Shown in pieces: positions 43,214 through 51,506 of a stretch of 64,000 bases of DNA; position 1 is the stretch's first letter, and every line of letters starts with the position of its first letter. The notes beneath the pieces are model-generated. The model was not told the origin of the DNA, did no database searches, and saw nothing but the letters and a program-made list of their open reading frames with translations. The DNA comes from CAYOHG01 sp964465125 (lineage in GTDB: Bacteria; Planctomycetota; Phycisphaerae; UBA1845; Fen-1342): contig CAYXIO010000001.1 of assembly GCA_964465125.1 (NCBI GenBank), positions 124,001 through 188,000 on the forward strand, in the 5' to 3' direction. The position numbers were made by a program, and so were the translations under genes.

Positions 43214-43635
43214 TCCTCACCTCGCTTCGGCAGGATGATCCAGACCAGGCCGTTGTGGGTGGCGGCGTCGATGCGGTCCACGTCGACGGGCTCGGGCAGG
43301 TCAAACGTGCGCGCGAAGGGCCCTTCGTCGATCTCCAGCGCGTGGGCGCGCAGCGGACTGGTCATCTCCGCGCGATGCGGGCGCTTTCGCAGACCCCGCA
43401 CCAGCACGTGCCGCTCGTCCTCGCAGCGCACGTCGATCTGGTTCTCGTCGACGCCGGCCAGCTCGATGCAGATGAAGTAGGCCTCGGCGTTCTCGAAGAG
43501 ATTCGCGTTGGGCTGCCAGGCGCCGATGCTGCGAAAGTCGACGAAGCTCCGCCGCAGCATCTCATCCATGAGGTTCTGGATGTTCTCCGCCCAGCCGGCG
43601 AAGTCGTCATCCTGTCCGAAACGGCCTGCGGGCAT
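43210..43635 (-). CDS. Hsp20/alpha-crystallin-type small heat shock protein
   Basis: 141 residues from the ATG at 43635, which has a strong GGGGAGG 8 nt upstream; the ATG at 43671 has none. The alpha-crystallin domain runs from about residue 45 to 135: 'NLFENAEAYFICIELAGVDENQIDVRCEDE', 'LVRGLRKRP' and 'GPFARTFDLPEPVDVDRIDA' then 'NGLVWIILPK'. The family's C-terminal IxI motif is not obvious. It holds unfolding proteins in a refoldable state. Coupling to lon (4-nt overlap) places chaperone and protease in one stress operon. Confidence 0.94.
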   Translation of the reverse strand: MPAGRFGQDDDFAGWAENIQNLMDEMLRRSFVDFRSIGAWQPNANLFENAEAYFICIELAGVDENQIDVRCEDERHVLVRGLRKRPHRAEMTSPLRAHALEIDEGPFARTFDLPEPVDVDRIDAATHNGLVWIILPKRGEE

Positions 43636-43775
43636 GCCAGGATCCTCCCCAGGTGCGCGCGTGTCCGGCATTCTATCGGCAAACCGGCTCGTGGCGGACC
43701 TTTACGCGTCCGCCTCGCGAGTTATATTGTCGACTTTCGGGATCGGACTTGCGTACATCTCGCGACAGAACACGG

Positions 43776-44768
43776 ATGGGGCTCATGCAAAGGACTGCAT
43801 GCTTCTTCGGCTTGCTTGCGCTGGTGCTGCTGCTGCCGGCGTGCGAGTCGCCGCAACCCAAAACCACCACCCTGCCCAAACCACTGCTGGAGACGCGAAC
43901 GCGGCCGCAGCCGCGGCAGCCCAGACCGGCCGCGCCGCAGCCCGCGCCTCCGGTGGCCACCAAGGTGGTGCCCAAGGCGCAGCCGGACACCAGCGAGGGC
44001 GATGCGAGCTGGACGCCGCGCGGCGGAATCGCGCGCGGACGCTGGAAAGTCATCGTCGTGCATCACTCCGCCAGCAACAGGGACACGCCCCAGGGCATGC
44101 ACGAGTATCACCTGCGCAAGCGCGGCTGGGAGAACGGGCTCGGCTACCACTTCGTCATCGGCAACGGCGTGAACTATCCCGACGGCCAGGTCTTCGTCGG
44201 GCCGCGCTGGCGCCAGCAGATCACCGGCGCCCACTGCAAGGCCGGACGAGGCGTCTATTTCGGCGTGCCCCGCGACGCGAATTTCTTTAACGAGCACGGC
44301 GTCGGGATCTGCCTGATCGGGAACTTTGACGAGAGCCGGCCGACGGCCAAACAGATGGCGTCGCTGAAGCGGCTCGTGAGCTATCTGAGCCGAGCGGCGA
44401 GCGTCGATTCGCGCCTGGTGTACGGGCACGGACAGGTGACGAGCATGACGAAGTGTCCTGGGAAGTTCCTGCGGGCGCAGATCGCGTCCATCCGCGGCTC
44501 GGCGCCGGGCGCGGCGCTGGCGCCTGAGTCAGGGGCGGATTTCGACTTCGCCTCGGGCGCGGATCGAGAGCTTGACCGTCCCTGGACGATCGGACAGCAG
44601 CTTGCGCAGGTCGTTAACGCCGCGTACGACGGCGCCGTCCACCTTCTCGATGACGTCACCGATCTTGAGTCCGGCCCGCGCGGCGACGCTGCCGTCACTG
44701 ACATCGCTGACGACGACGCCGGCGGCGACTTCGTCCTGCTTGATCTGGACGCGCTCGGGGACGACTGA
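43776..44768 (+). CDS. N-acetylmuramoyl-L-alanine amidase-type lipoprotein
   Basis: 330 residues if the ATG at 43776 is used; ATG at 43785 is an alternative, and neither has a clear site. Signal peptide with lipobox LPAC (C23), then a Pro/Arg/Gln-rich linker, then an amidase_2/PGRP domain: 'VIVVHHSASNRDTPQG', 'GYHFVIGNG', 'GICLIGNFDESRPT' and 'YGHGQVTSMTKCPGKF', giving the zinc ligands His, His and Cys. It should cut the amide between MurNAc and the stem peptide in the periplasm. The amidase fold ends near codon 245; the last 80 codons lie antisense to the PDZ region of the HtrA gene and have no family resemblance. Confidence 0.88.
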   Translation: MGLMQRTACFFGLLALVLLLPACESPQPKTTTLPKPLLETRTRPQPRQPRPAAPQPAPPVATKVVPKAQPDTSEGDASWTPRGGIARGRWKVIVVHHSASNRDTPQGMHEYHLRKRGWENGLGYHFVIGNGVNYPDGQVFVGPRWRQQITGAHCKAGRGVYFGVPRDANFFNEHGVGICLIGNFDESRPTAKQMASLKRLVSYLSRAASVDSRLVYGHGQVTSMTKCPGKFLRAQIASIRGSAPGAALAPESGADFDFASGADRELDRPWTIGQQLAQVVNAAYDGAVHLLDDVTDLESGPRGDAAVTDIADDDAGGDFVLLDLDALGDD

Positions 44769-46013
44769 ACCGGCCTCGCTGAAGCGCGCTCCGCGCCACT
44801 CGAAGGCGTCGCCGCGCAGCGCAGCGACGCGCCCGATCTGACGCCGGCCCAGCTTGATCTGCACCGCGGCGTCGCTTCCGGCGCGGCGATAGTCGACGGT
44901 CAGCACGAAGCCCGCCGGCAGGCGCCCGACGCGCTCGGCCAGTTGGCCGGCGTCCGTAATCGGCTCGCCGTCGACGCGCAGCAGCCAGTCGCCGGCCTGA
45001 AGCCCGGCCTGCTCGGCCGGACCGCTCGGCTCGATCCGCTCGACCCGCACGCCGAGGTTGTCCGTCAAACCCGCCCGGCGCCGTTCGGCAAGCTCGCCGC
45101 CGGCCGCCTGCACTCCCAGATAGCCGTACTCGATCCGCTCGCCGGCGCAGAGCCGCTCGATGATCTGCCGGCGCGCCGCGGAAAGCGGGATGGCGAAGCC
45201 GATCCCCTCGTCGGCGGGCGCGCGTGTGTGCATGGCGGTGACGATTCCGATCAGCTCGCCGTCGAGATTGAACAGCGGGCCGCCGGAGTTTCCTGGGTTG
45301 ATGGAAGCGGTAGTCTGGATCATGTCGGTATAGAGCCGGTCGTCGACTTCACCCAGGCCCGGCAGCCGCCGACCGAGGTTGGAAATGACGCCGACGGAGA
45401 CGCTGAGCTTTCCGTCTCCACCCAGGCCGAACGGATTGCCCAGCGCGACGCTCCACTGGCCGCGCTCGACCTTGCCGAAATCGACGAACCGCACCGGGGT
45501 GAGTCCGTGGCGCGGAATGCGCAGCACGGCGAGGTCGCTGCGCGGATCGGATGAAAGCACCGAGGCGAGCACGGTGCTGCCGTCGCTGAGCAGCACTTCG
45601 ATGCGCTGCGCGGCCTGAATGACGTGCTCGTTGGTCAGGATCAGGCCGTTCGCGTCGATGATCGACCCGCTGCCATTGACGATCGCGATCGGGTCTCCGG
45701 CCGCATGGCCCCCGGCGCGCTGCACGCGGATGCCGACCACGCCGGGGGTGACGCGGCGGACGACGCTCGCGAAGGCGGCTTCGACGCGGCGGAGCTCGCT
45801 CAACGCGGAGCCGTCGTTTCCGGACGCCTGCGCGGCGGCCGGCAGGGGATGAAATCCCGAAGCCGCGATCGGAAGCAGGAGGATCGCCGCCAGGTAGAGC
45901 AGGAAGGCGCACAGCGGCAGCCAGCGGGCCGGCTCGGGCCGGAGCACTGCGCTGATGCGCGCTTCGACGGCATTGGGCTGCCGCGCGGCACGTCCGCTGA
46001 CCTGTGAGAGCAT
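44529..46013 (-). CDS. HtrA/DegP-family serine protease with two PDZ domains
   Basis: 494 residues from the ATG at 46013 (GCGAGGAC upstream; 68 more upstream codons lack a site). One transmembrane helix at about 33-55 anchors it, with the protease outside. Catalytic triad H130 ('LTNEHV'), D160 ('RSDLAVLRI') and S243 ('NPGNSGGPLF'). PDZ1 begins about residue 290 ('GYLGVQ') and PDZ2 about residue 400. It degrades or refolds misfolded envelope proteins. Its last 240 nt overlap the amidase gene on the other strand. The upstream gene is separated by 124 nt and on the same strand. Confidence 0.95.
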   Translation of the reverse strand: MLSQVSGRAARQPNAVEARISAVLRPEPARWLPLCAFLLYLAAILLLPIAASGFHPLPAAAQASGNDGSALSELRRVEAAFASVVRRVTPGVVGIRVQRAGGHAAGDPIAIVNGSGSIIDANGLILTNEHVIQAAQRIEVLLSDGSTVLASVLSSDPRSDLAVLRIPRHGLTPVRFVDFGKVERGQWSVALGNPFGLGGDGKLSVSVGVISNLGRRLPGLGEVDDRLYTDMIQTTASINPGNSGGPLFNLDGELIGIVTAMHTRAPADEGIGFAIPLSAARRQIIERLCAGERIEYGYLGVQAAGGELAERRRAGLTDNLGVRVERIEPSGPAEQAGLQAGDWLLRVDGEPITDAGQLAERVGRLPAGFVLTVDYRRAGSDAAVQIKLGRRQIGRVAALRGDAFEWRGARFSEAGSVVPERVQIKQDEVAAGVVVSDVSDGSVAARAGLKIGDVIEKVDGAVVRGVNDLRKLLSDRPGTVKLSIRARGEVEIRP

Positions 46014-46137
46014 CGTGCTTGTCCTCGCCGAGCGCCCTTCGCGTCTTATCGTTTGGTCGACCAGATTCCCGGTCGTCGTCAGTTGCAGAGGCGCGAAGGT
46101 CTGATAGTACCGCCGCGCCGGGCGTTCGCCGGGTGTA

Positions 46138-47427
46138 CTAGCCCGGAATTGCGTCCTGGAGCGCGTTGGGTGGTGCTTCGAGCCAATCCGTGTACCACCA
46201 GACGACTCCCCACGCATTCATGAGGATACCGGCCAGCACCGCGATGCGCATCGACCAGCCGGCCCGCGGCCCGAGCCCGGTCGAGAGCAGCACCAGCGCC
46301 GGGATCATGAAGTCGAGGCTGAAGCGATAGCCGAACTGCCGCCAGCCCGTGTTGTAGTAGAGCAGCAGCGGAATCAGCACGAGCCCGATCGACGTCCACG
46401 CCCCGCGCGCCAGCGGGTCGCGCCGTCGCGCCAACGCGAGCAGAAACAGCGCCGGCGAGGTCAGCAGCACGCTCATGCCGCGGTCGTCCGGCAGCGGATA
46501 CCACGGCGGCGGACTCCACCTCGGCGGGCCGAACAGCATCAGGTGCAGATTGCGCGGCACGTGGTCGAGGCTGAACTGCCCGACGCGGTGAAGATCGTCC
46601 AGCAGGCTGGCGTCGACGCGCTGGCGCGCGTAGCCGAAGTCGAGCGGGTGGTCGAAACGCGCCGCGTTGTAGCTCAGCAGTGCGAGCGCGGCGACCGCGG
46701 AGGGAAGCAGCGAGACGGCGCTCCAGCGCAGGATTGCCGCTCGGCTCATCGGCTGCGAGTCACTGCGTGCGTGCATCAGCCGGCACCCAAGCAGCAGCGG
46801 CCATGTCAGCAGCACGTGCGGACGCCCGAGGACGGCCAGGGCCAGGAACGTGCCCGCGGGCGACGCGCGCGGCGTGCACGCCGCCAGCCACCCGGCCAGA
46901 GCGAGACAGAGCGTCGTGCAGACGTGACCGAGAAACCAGACCGAGCCTTCGCAAGCGACCTGCCAGTGCACGCAGCCGGCCGCGAAGAACGCCACGACCC
47001 ACAATAGACCGGTCGCGCTCAGCTCGATCCACCCGCGGGCGGCGAGGCGATCGAGCATCCGCCACACCACCAGTACGCTCAGCGTCGCCAAGACCACAGA
47101 GAAGACCGGCGTGCTGACGCCCGAGACGCCCAGCGCCGCGACCCACGGCATCAGGAGGATCGCCGGCAGCGGCGGGAACGCGACGTATTCGCGACCTTTG
47201 TACGGCGAGAGGTCCGAGCGGCCGGGCGGATCGGGCAGGTCGAGGCGCCCTCGCAGAAACGACGCCGCGAGATGATCGAAGTAGGCGACGTTGGGTGTTT
47301 CGAATCGGTCTGCCAGGCGTAGCGTGCCGAAATAAAGTCCCGACGTGGCCAGCCCGAGCAGCACCCCGAGAATCGCCGTCCGTAGCGGCCCGCTGCGCGT
47401 CGAGCTGTGCAGGTCTGATGTTGACAC
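46138..47427 (-). CDS. Polytopic membrane protein, possibly glycosyltransferase-39-like
   Basis: 429 residues from a GTG at 47427 with GAGGG upstream; longer starts lack a site. About ten hydrophobic helices. The first loop after helix 1 reads 'DLPDPPGRSDLSPYKGREYVAFPPLPAILLMPW', the layout of dolichyl-phosphate-mannose-type (GT-C) transferases in which early-loop acidic residues are catalytic. Later motifs such as 'LGRPHVLLTWPLLLG' and 'PDDRGMSVLLTSPALFLL' fit the same family. Assignment is tentative; it may instead be a general DUF membrane protein. Divergent from the aldehyde dehydrogenase gene, 85 nt away. Confidence 0.8.
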   Translation of the reverse strand: MSTSDLHSSTRSGPLRTAILGVLLGLATSGLYFGTLRLADRFETPNVAYFDHLAASFLRGRLDLPDPPGRSDLSPYKGREYVAFPPLPAILLMPWVAALGVSGVSTPVFSVVLATLSVLVVWRMLDRLAARGWIELSATGLLWVVAFFAAGCVHWQVACEGSVWFLGHVCTTLCLALAGWLAACTPRASPAGTFLALAVLGRPHVLLTWPLLLGCRLMHARSDSQPMSRAAILRWSAVSLLPSAVAALALLSYNAARFDHPLDFGYARQRVDASLLDDLHRVGQFSLDHVPRNLHLMLFGPPRWSPPPWYPLPDDRGMSVLLTSPALFLLALARRRDPLARGAWTSIGLVLIPLLLYYNTGWRQFGYRFSLDFMIPALVLLSTGLGPRAGWSMRIAVLAGILMNAWGVVWWYTDWLEAPPNALQDAIPG

Positions 47428-47512
47428 GCGCCCTCGTCGCGAGCCGAACGGTGCTTCGGCCGGTCCTCGGCGACGTGCTATGATGCCTCGCGGACGATCG
47501 CGGAGCAAACCA

Positions 47513-48964
47513 GTGCCGCACTTTCCCAATCCGCTGCCGCTCGTGCTGGCCAACGCGGCCGTGCAGACCGATGGCGCACTGACGATTCGCTCAAAAGCTG
47601 AGCCGGATGAGGTCGCCCGCACGGCTTGTGCCGGTCCGGACCTGATCGAGCAAGCGATCGCGGCCGCGCTGGCGGCCGAAGAGCCGATGCGGCGCCTGCC
47701 CGCCTATCGTCGGCGCGACGCGCTGCTGGAGATTCACGACCGCGTGCGCGACCGCGGCGAGGAGTTCGCCCGAACGCTGGTTTTTGAGGTCGGCAAGACC
47801 CTCCACGAAGCGCGGGCCGAGGTGCAGCGGACCCTCGATACGCTCCGGCTAGCGGCGGAGGAAGCCACGCGCATCGGCGGAGAGGTGCTGCCCGTCGACC
47901 TATCGTCGCGCGGCGAGCACCTGCGCTGCCTGTGGCGGCGGTTCCCGATCGGCGCGTGCAGCCTGTTTACGCCGTTCAACTTCCCGCTGAACCTGGCGGC
48001 ACACAAGCTCGGGCCGGCGCTGGCCTGCGGCTGCCCCGCGATACTCAAGCCGTCGCCGCAGACGCCGCTCACGTCGATCCTGCTCGGATTGATCGTGGGG
48101 GAGCTGGATCTGCCGGCCGGCTCGGTGTCGGTGCTGCCCTGTCGAAACGAGGACAGCTCGGCGCTGGTCTCCGATCCGCGTCTGAAGCTGATGAGCTTCA
48201 CGGGGTCGGCGGCGGTCGGCTGGTCGCTGCGCGAGCGGTCCGGGCGAAAGAAGGTCGTGCTGGAGCTGGGCGGGAACGCGGCCTGCGTGGTCGAGCGCGA
48301 TGCCGACCTGGAGCTCGCCGCAAGCCGAATCGTGTCCGGTGCGTTTGCGATCGCCGGGCAGAGCTGCATCAGCGTGCAGCGCGTACTGGCCCAGCGGCGG
48401 GTCGTTGCCGACCTGCGCGCGCGACTGGTGGCAAAGGCTGACGGGCTGCCACCGGGGAATCCACTGGACGAGCAGACGCTTTTGGGTCCGTTGATCAGCG
48501 AGGCCGCCGCGCAACGGGTCGAGTCGTGGGTCAAGCAGGCGGTCGCCGCCGGCGCGCGGATCGTGCGGGGCGGCGGCCGTCGCGGCGCCTTCTTCGAGGC
48601 GACGATCGTGGAGCAGGTTCCGGCGGACCAGCCGCTCTCGTGCGAGGAGGTCTTCGGGCCGGTGCTGACGCTGGAGCCGTTCGATCAGTTCGACGAGGCG
48701 CTGGCGCGGGTGAATGACGGTCCGTTCGGGCTTCAGGCCGGACTTTTCACGCGCGACATCGATCGAGCGCTGCACGCCTTCGAGGCGCTCCGGGTCGGCG
48801 GGGTCGTGATCAACGACGTGCCGACGGTTCGTGCGGACAACATGCCCTATGGCGGCGTGAAGGACAGCGGGGCGGGGCGCGAAGGTGCGCGCTTCGCGAT
48901 CGAGGACATGACTGAAATCCGCGTGCTGCTGGTGAATCATCCGCAACGCGACTGCAATGGCTGA
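47513..48964 (+). CDS. Aldehyde dehydrogenase, NAD(P)-dependent
   Basis: 483 residues from the GTG at 47513 with GGAG 7 nt upstream; in-frame ATGs at 47480 lack a site. The Rossmann part starts at 'FPNPLPLVLAN'. General base E251 ('LELGGNAA') and nucleophile C285 ('AGQSCISVQ') are present, and 'EEVFGPVLTLEPFD' and 'PYGGVKDSGAGREG' are late family motifs. It oxidises an aldehyde to a carboxylate in the cytoplasm; the wording is closest to lactaldehyde/succinate-semialdehyde/glyceraldehyde-3-phosphate (non-phosphorylating) enzymes and the substrate is not decided. It heads a plus-strand run with an acyltransferase 14 nt downstream. Confidence 0.93.
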   Translation: MPHFPNPLPLVLANAAVQTDGALTIRSKAEPDEVARTACAGPDLIEQAIAAALAAEEPMRRLPAYRRRDALLEIHDRVRDRGEEFARTLVFEVGKTLHEARAEVQRTLDTLRLAAEEATRIGGEVLPVDLSSRGEHLRCLWRRFPIGACSLFTPFNFPLNLAAHKLGPALACGCPAILKPSPQTPLTSILLGLIVGELDLPAGSVSVLPCRNEDSSALVSDPRLKLMSFTGSAAVGWSLRERSGRKKVVLELGGNAACVVERDADLELAASRIVSGAFAIAGQSCISVQRVLAQRRVVADLRARLVAKADGLPPGNPLDEQTLLGPLISEAAAQRVESWVKQAVAAGARIVRGGGRRGAFFEATIVEQVPADQPLSCEEVFGPVLTLEPFDQFDEALARVNDGPFGLQAGLFTRDIDRALHAFEALRVGGVVINDVPTVRADNMPYGGVKDSGAGREGARFAIEDMTEIRVLLVNHPQRDCNG

Positions 48965-48978
48965 ATTTTCCGAGCTGC

Positions 48979-49722
48979 ATGACGCCGACCCTGCTCACCT
49001 ATCATGACGCCGCGCTGGACGGTCCGACCAACATGGCCCGCGACGAGCATCTGCTGCACGGTGCGGGTGCGCCGCGCGCGGCGCTGCGCTTCTATCAGTG
49101 GAATCCGCCCACCATCAGCCTGGGCTATTTCCAATCGTTCGACGCGATCGCGGAGCTTCCGGAGGAAGTCCGCAGCCTCGCGGTCGTGCGCCGGCTTACG
49201 GGCGGCGGTGCGATCCTTCATGATCGCGAGCTGACGTACTGCATCGTGCTGGACGAGTCGACGGAGATCGCGCGGCGGGCGCCGGCCGAACTGTACCGGG
49301 CGGTGCATACGGCGTTTCGCGAGGCGCTCGTGCAGGGCGGTCCCGCGACGCGCCTCGCGCCGGAGGAATGGCCGCTGCCTTCGCCTCGCAGCGGGCCGTT
49401 CTTCTGCTTCGAGCGGCCGGGCCGCACCGATCTGCTGATCGGGGACGCGAAGCTGCTCGGCAGCGCGCAGCGGCGCATCCCCGGCCGCGTGCTTCAGCAC
49501 GGATCGCTGCTGCTCGAGCAGCGCTTCGCGGCGCACCCCGGTGTGGCGCTCGGCGCTCCCGACGCGCCGACGCTCGCGCGTTGGATGGCCGACGTGGCGC
49601 AGCGGCTCGGCGACGCGCTGGGCTTGCGGCCTGCTTTGGCCGAATGGTCCGCCGAGCAGCTCGCGGACGTCGACCGGCGTCGTGCGCGTTACGTCGACCC
49701 GGCCTGGACGCGTAAACGCTGA
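48979..49722 (+). CDS. Lipoate-protein ligase / octanoyltransferase-family protein
   Basis: 247 residues, one BPL/LplA/LipB domain. 'FYQWNPPTISLGYFQSFD', 'VVRRLTGGGAILHDRELTYCI' and 'DAKLLGSAQRRIPGRVLQHGSLLL' are the family landmarks; the Lys of DAK is the conserved acyl-binding residue. 'GPFFCFERPGRTD' carries a Cys where LipM-type octanoyltransferases keep their catalytic Cys, so LipM is favoured over an ATP-dependent ligase. It would attach octanoyl groups to lipoyl domains. 14 nt downstream of the aldehyde dehydrogenase. Confidence 0.9.
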   Translation: MTPTLLTYHDAALDGPTNMARDEHLLHGAGAPRAALRFYQWNPPTISLGYFQSFDAIAELPEEVRSLAVVRRLTGGGAILHDRELTYCIVLDESTEIARRAPAELYRAVHTAFREALVQGGPATRLAPEEWPLPSPRSGPFFCFERPGRTDLLIGDAKLLGSAQRRIPGRVLQHGSLLLEQRFAAHPGVALGAPDAPTLARWMADVAQRLGDALGLRPALAEWSAEQLADVDRRRARYVDPAWTRKR

Positions 49723-49759
49723 GCAGCGGCGCTCCCCACGCGCGCCGCGGCGTCGTATC

Positions 49760-51493
49760 ATGCCGCCCATGTCCGCGGAAGTGCTCTCCGGCTCGCGACC
49801 CGCTCGCCCGATTACCGCGCTGATCGTCTGCGCGGTCGCGGTGGCCGGGGCTCTGGGGGCGGCGTGGTTTCAGGTCCGCGATCGGCTCGCGCTCGGCCCG
49901 CCGACGGAGATTCCGGGCACACCGCTGGTGGTGCGTCCACCGCGCGGGTGGATTCAGGATCCCTCCAATCCGAGCGTGTTCGTGCAGGCCGTGCGGGTGG
50001 ACGTACGCGGCCAGGAGAAGTGGGAGGTCAGCCGGCGAATCCAGTTTCGCTATCGCCGCTGGCCGTCGTTTCATCCGTTGCTCGACCTGCTTCGTCTGAA
50101 CAACTACCTGGATCGGATGGCGGCCTACCAGCCGGAGCAGTCGCGCATCGGGCCGCTGCCCGCGGTCCAGGTTCGTCGCGAGCGGCGGCTTCAGACCCCC
50201 TGGGGCGAGGAGCGCGGCGAGACGGTCTATCGGCTGACGTGCAGCGGTCGCGGCGACGAGATCAGCGTCGAGTACATTCCGCTGGGCGAGATCACCGCCG
50301 GCGACATCGAGCTGCTCGACGAGGTTTGCAGCGCGATTCAAATCGACGATCCGGCCTTTCAGCATGAAGGGGCGTACTGGCAGCAGCGCGCGGGAATGAG
50401 CTTCTCGCTCGATCCCGACTGGCGCGTCGACGGCCCGCACCTTGAAGAGATTCCCGGCCTGTTCGTGCAGGGCATGAGCGGCGACATTCCAACCTGGACG
50501 GTCGGAGTCGTACGCACCTGGATCGCCCCCGGTCGAACTCCGGAGCAACTGCTGCGGAATTTCGCCGATACCGCCTGGGATGAAGACGGCGAGCTGACCT
50601 CGCTGGCGGAAGAGGGCTCCGAGCGACGCGTGCTCCACATCCGCCGGACCCGCGAATCCCCCGGTGACGGCCCGCTCCGCGAGGCGTTTCTGCTCAGCCA
50701 GGCGGACGGCGCCGCCGTGCTGCTGCCCGTTGCCGCAGGCAGCGATCTTGCGGGAGCGGCGTCGGATGCGGCGGGTCGAATCGTCCGGGAGCTGAAGCTG
50801 TCGTCGTCCAGCCTGGTTCCTGATCTGGAGGCGGGGCAGAGCGCGGGGCGCGAGCTCGTTGAGCAGGTCTTGGCGCAAGGCCCGTCGCGCTGGTGGAACG
50901 CGACCCCGGCGCGCTGCGAGCTGGCGGGGACGATGGCCGGGCGCCCGGTGCGATACATCACGCTCCGCCGGAACGATCCCTCCGGAAAGGGATTCAGCGG
51001 CGGAGAGAGGCTGGACTGGCTGGACAGCGGCGAGCGGATCACCTGGGAATGGACGCTTCAGCCCGACGGCCGCGCCTATCGCCTGTCCACCGAGCACCGG
51101 ACACCCACGCGCGGCGGCGTTGCGGCGGAGTCCCGGCTCGAATACCTCGACGAGCGCCAGAACGAGCTGGTGTATCAACGCGGCCGCGGCGACGACGGGT
51201 CCGAACGGCGGGTGCGCGTCGGCCCTGCGTTCGTGGGCGTGCCGCTCGAGTCCGTGGTCGAGCGCACGGTGGCTTCCTACGAAACGGGGTCCTGGCTGAT
51301 CGAGGCGTCCACGCGATTCGGAGGCACCAGCTCGCGCTGGATGCGTCCGCTGCCGGCGGATCGGGCCGGCAACCGCCGGGCGCTGCTGACCGACGACTTC
51401 GATCCCTTCGGCACGGTCGTCGCGTTCGATTCGGACGACGAGGTCGCCTACCAGCTTGGCCCGCTGGGGCGGTTCGAGCGTGTTGCGCCCTGA
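49760..51493 (+). CDS. Membrane-anchored protein of unknown function
   Basis: 577 residues from the ATG at 49760 (ATG at 49769 also possible; neither has a clear ribosome-binding site). One N-terminal transmembrane helix (ITALIVCAVAVAGALGAAWF) is followed by a large beta-rich extracytoplasmic domain with repeated units containing 'PRGW', 'IQFRYRRWPSF', 'SFSLDPDWRVDG' and 'LPDRTP'-like turns. No family was recognised. The repeated 'P..W' elements suggest two or three related beta domains. It lies between the acyltransferase and the double kinase on the same strand, and its stop is 13 nt before the likely start of the latter. Confidence 0.75.
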   Translation: MPPMSAEVLSGSRPARPITALIVCAVAVAGALGAAWFQVRDRLALGPPTEIPGTPLVVRPPRGWIQDPSNPSVFVQAVRVDVRGQEKWEVSRRIQFRYRRWPSFHPLLDLLRLNNYLDRMAAYQPEQSRIGPLPAVQVRRERRLQTPWGEERGETVYRLTCSGRGDEISVEYIPLGEITAGDIELLDEVCSAIQIDDPAFQHEGAYWQQRAGMSFSLDPDWRVDGPHLEEIPGLFVQGMSGDIPTWTVGVVRTWIAPGRTPEQLLRNFADTAWDEDGELTSLAEEGSERRVLHIRRTRESPGDGPLREAFLLSQADGAAVLLPVAAGSDLAGAASDAAGRIVRELKLSSSSLVPDLEAGQSAGRELVEQVLAQGPSRWWNATPARCELAGTMAGRPVRYITLRRNDPSGKGFSGGERLDWLDSGERITWEWTLQPDGRAYRLSTEHRTPTRGGVAAESRLEYLDERQNELVYQRGRGDDGSERRVRVGPAFVGVPLESVVERTVASYETGSWLIEASTRFGGTSSRWMRPLPADRAGNRRALLTDDFDPFGTVVAFDSDDEVAYQLGPLGRFERVAP

Positions 51494-51506
51494 CGCGCGC
51501 GGCGGG

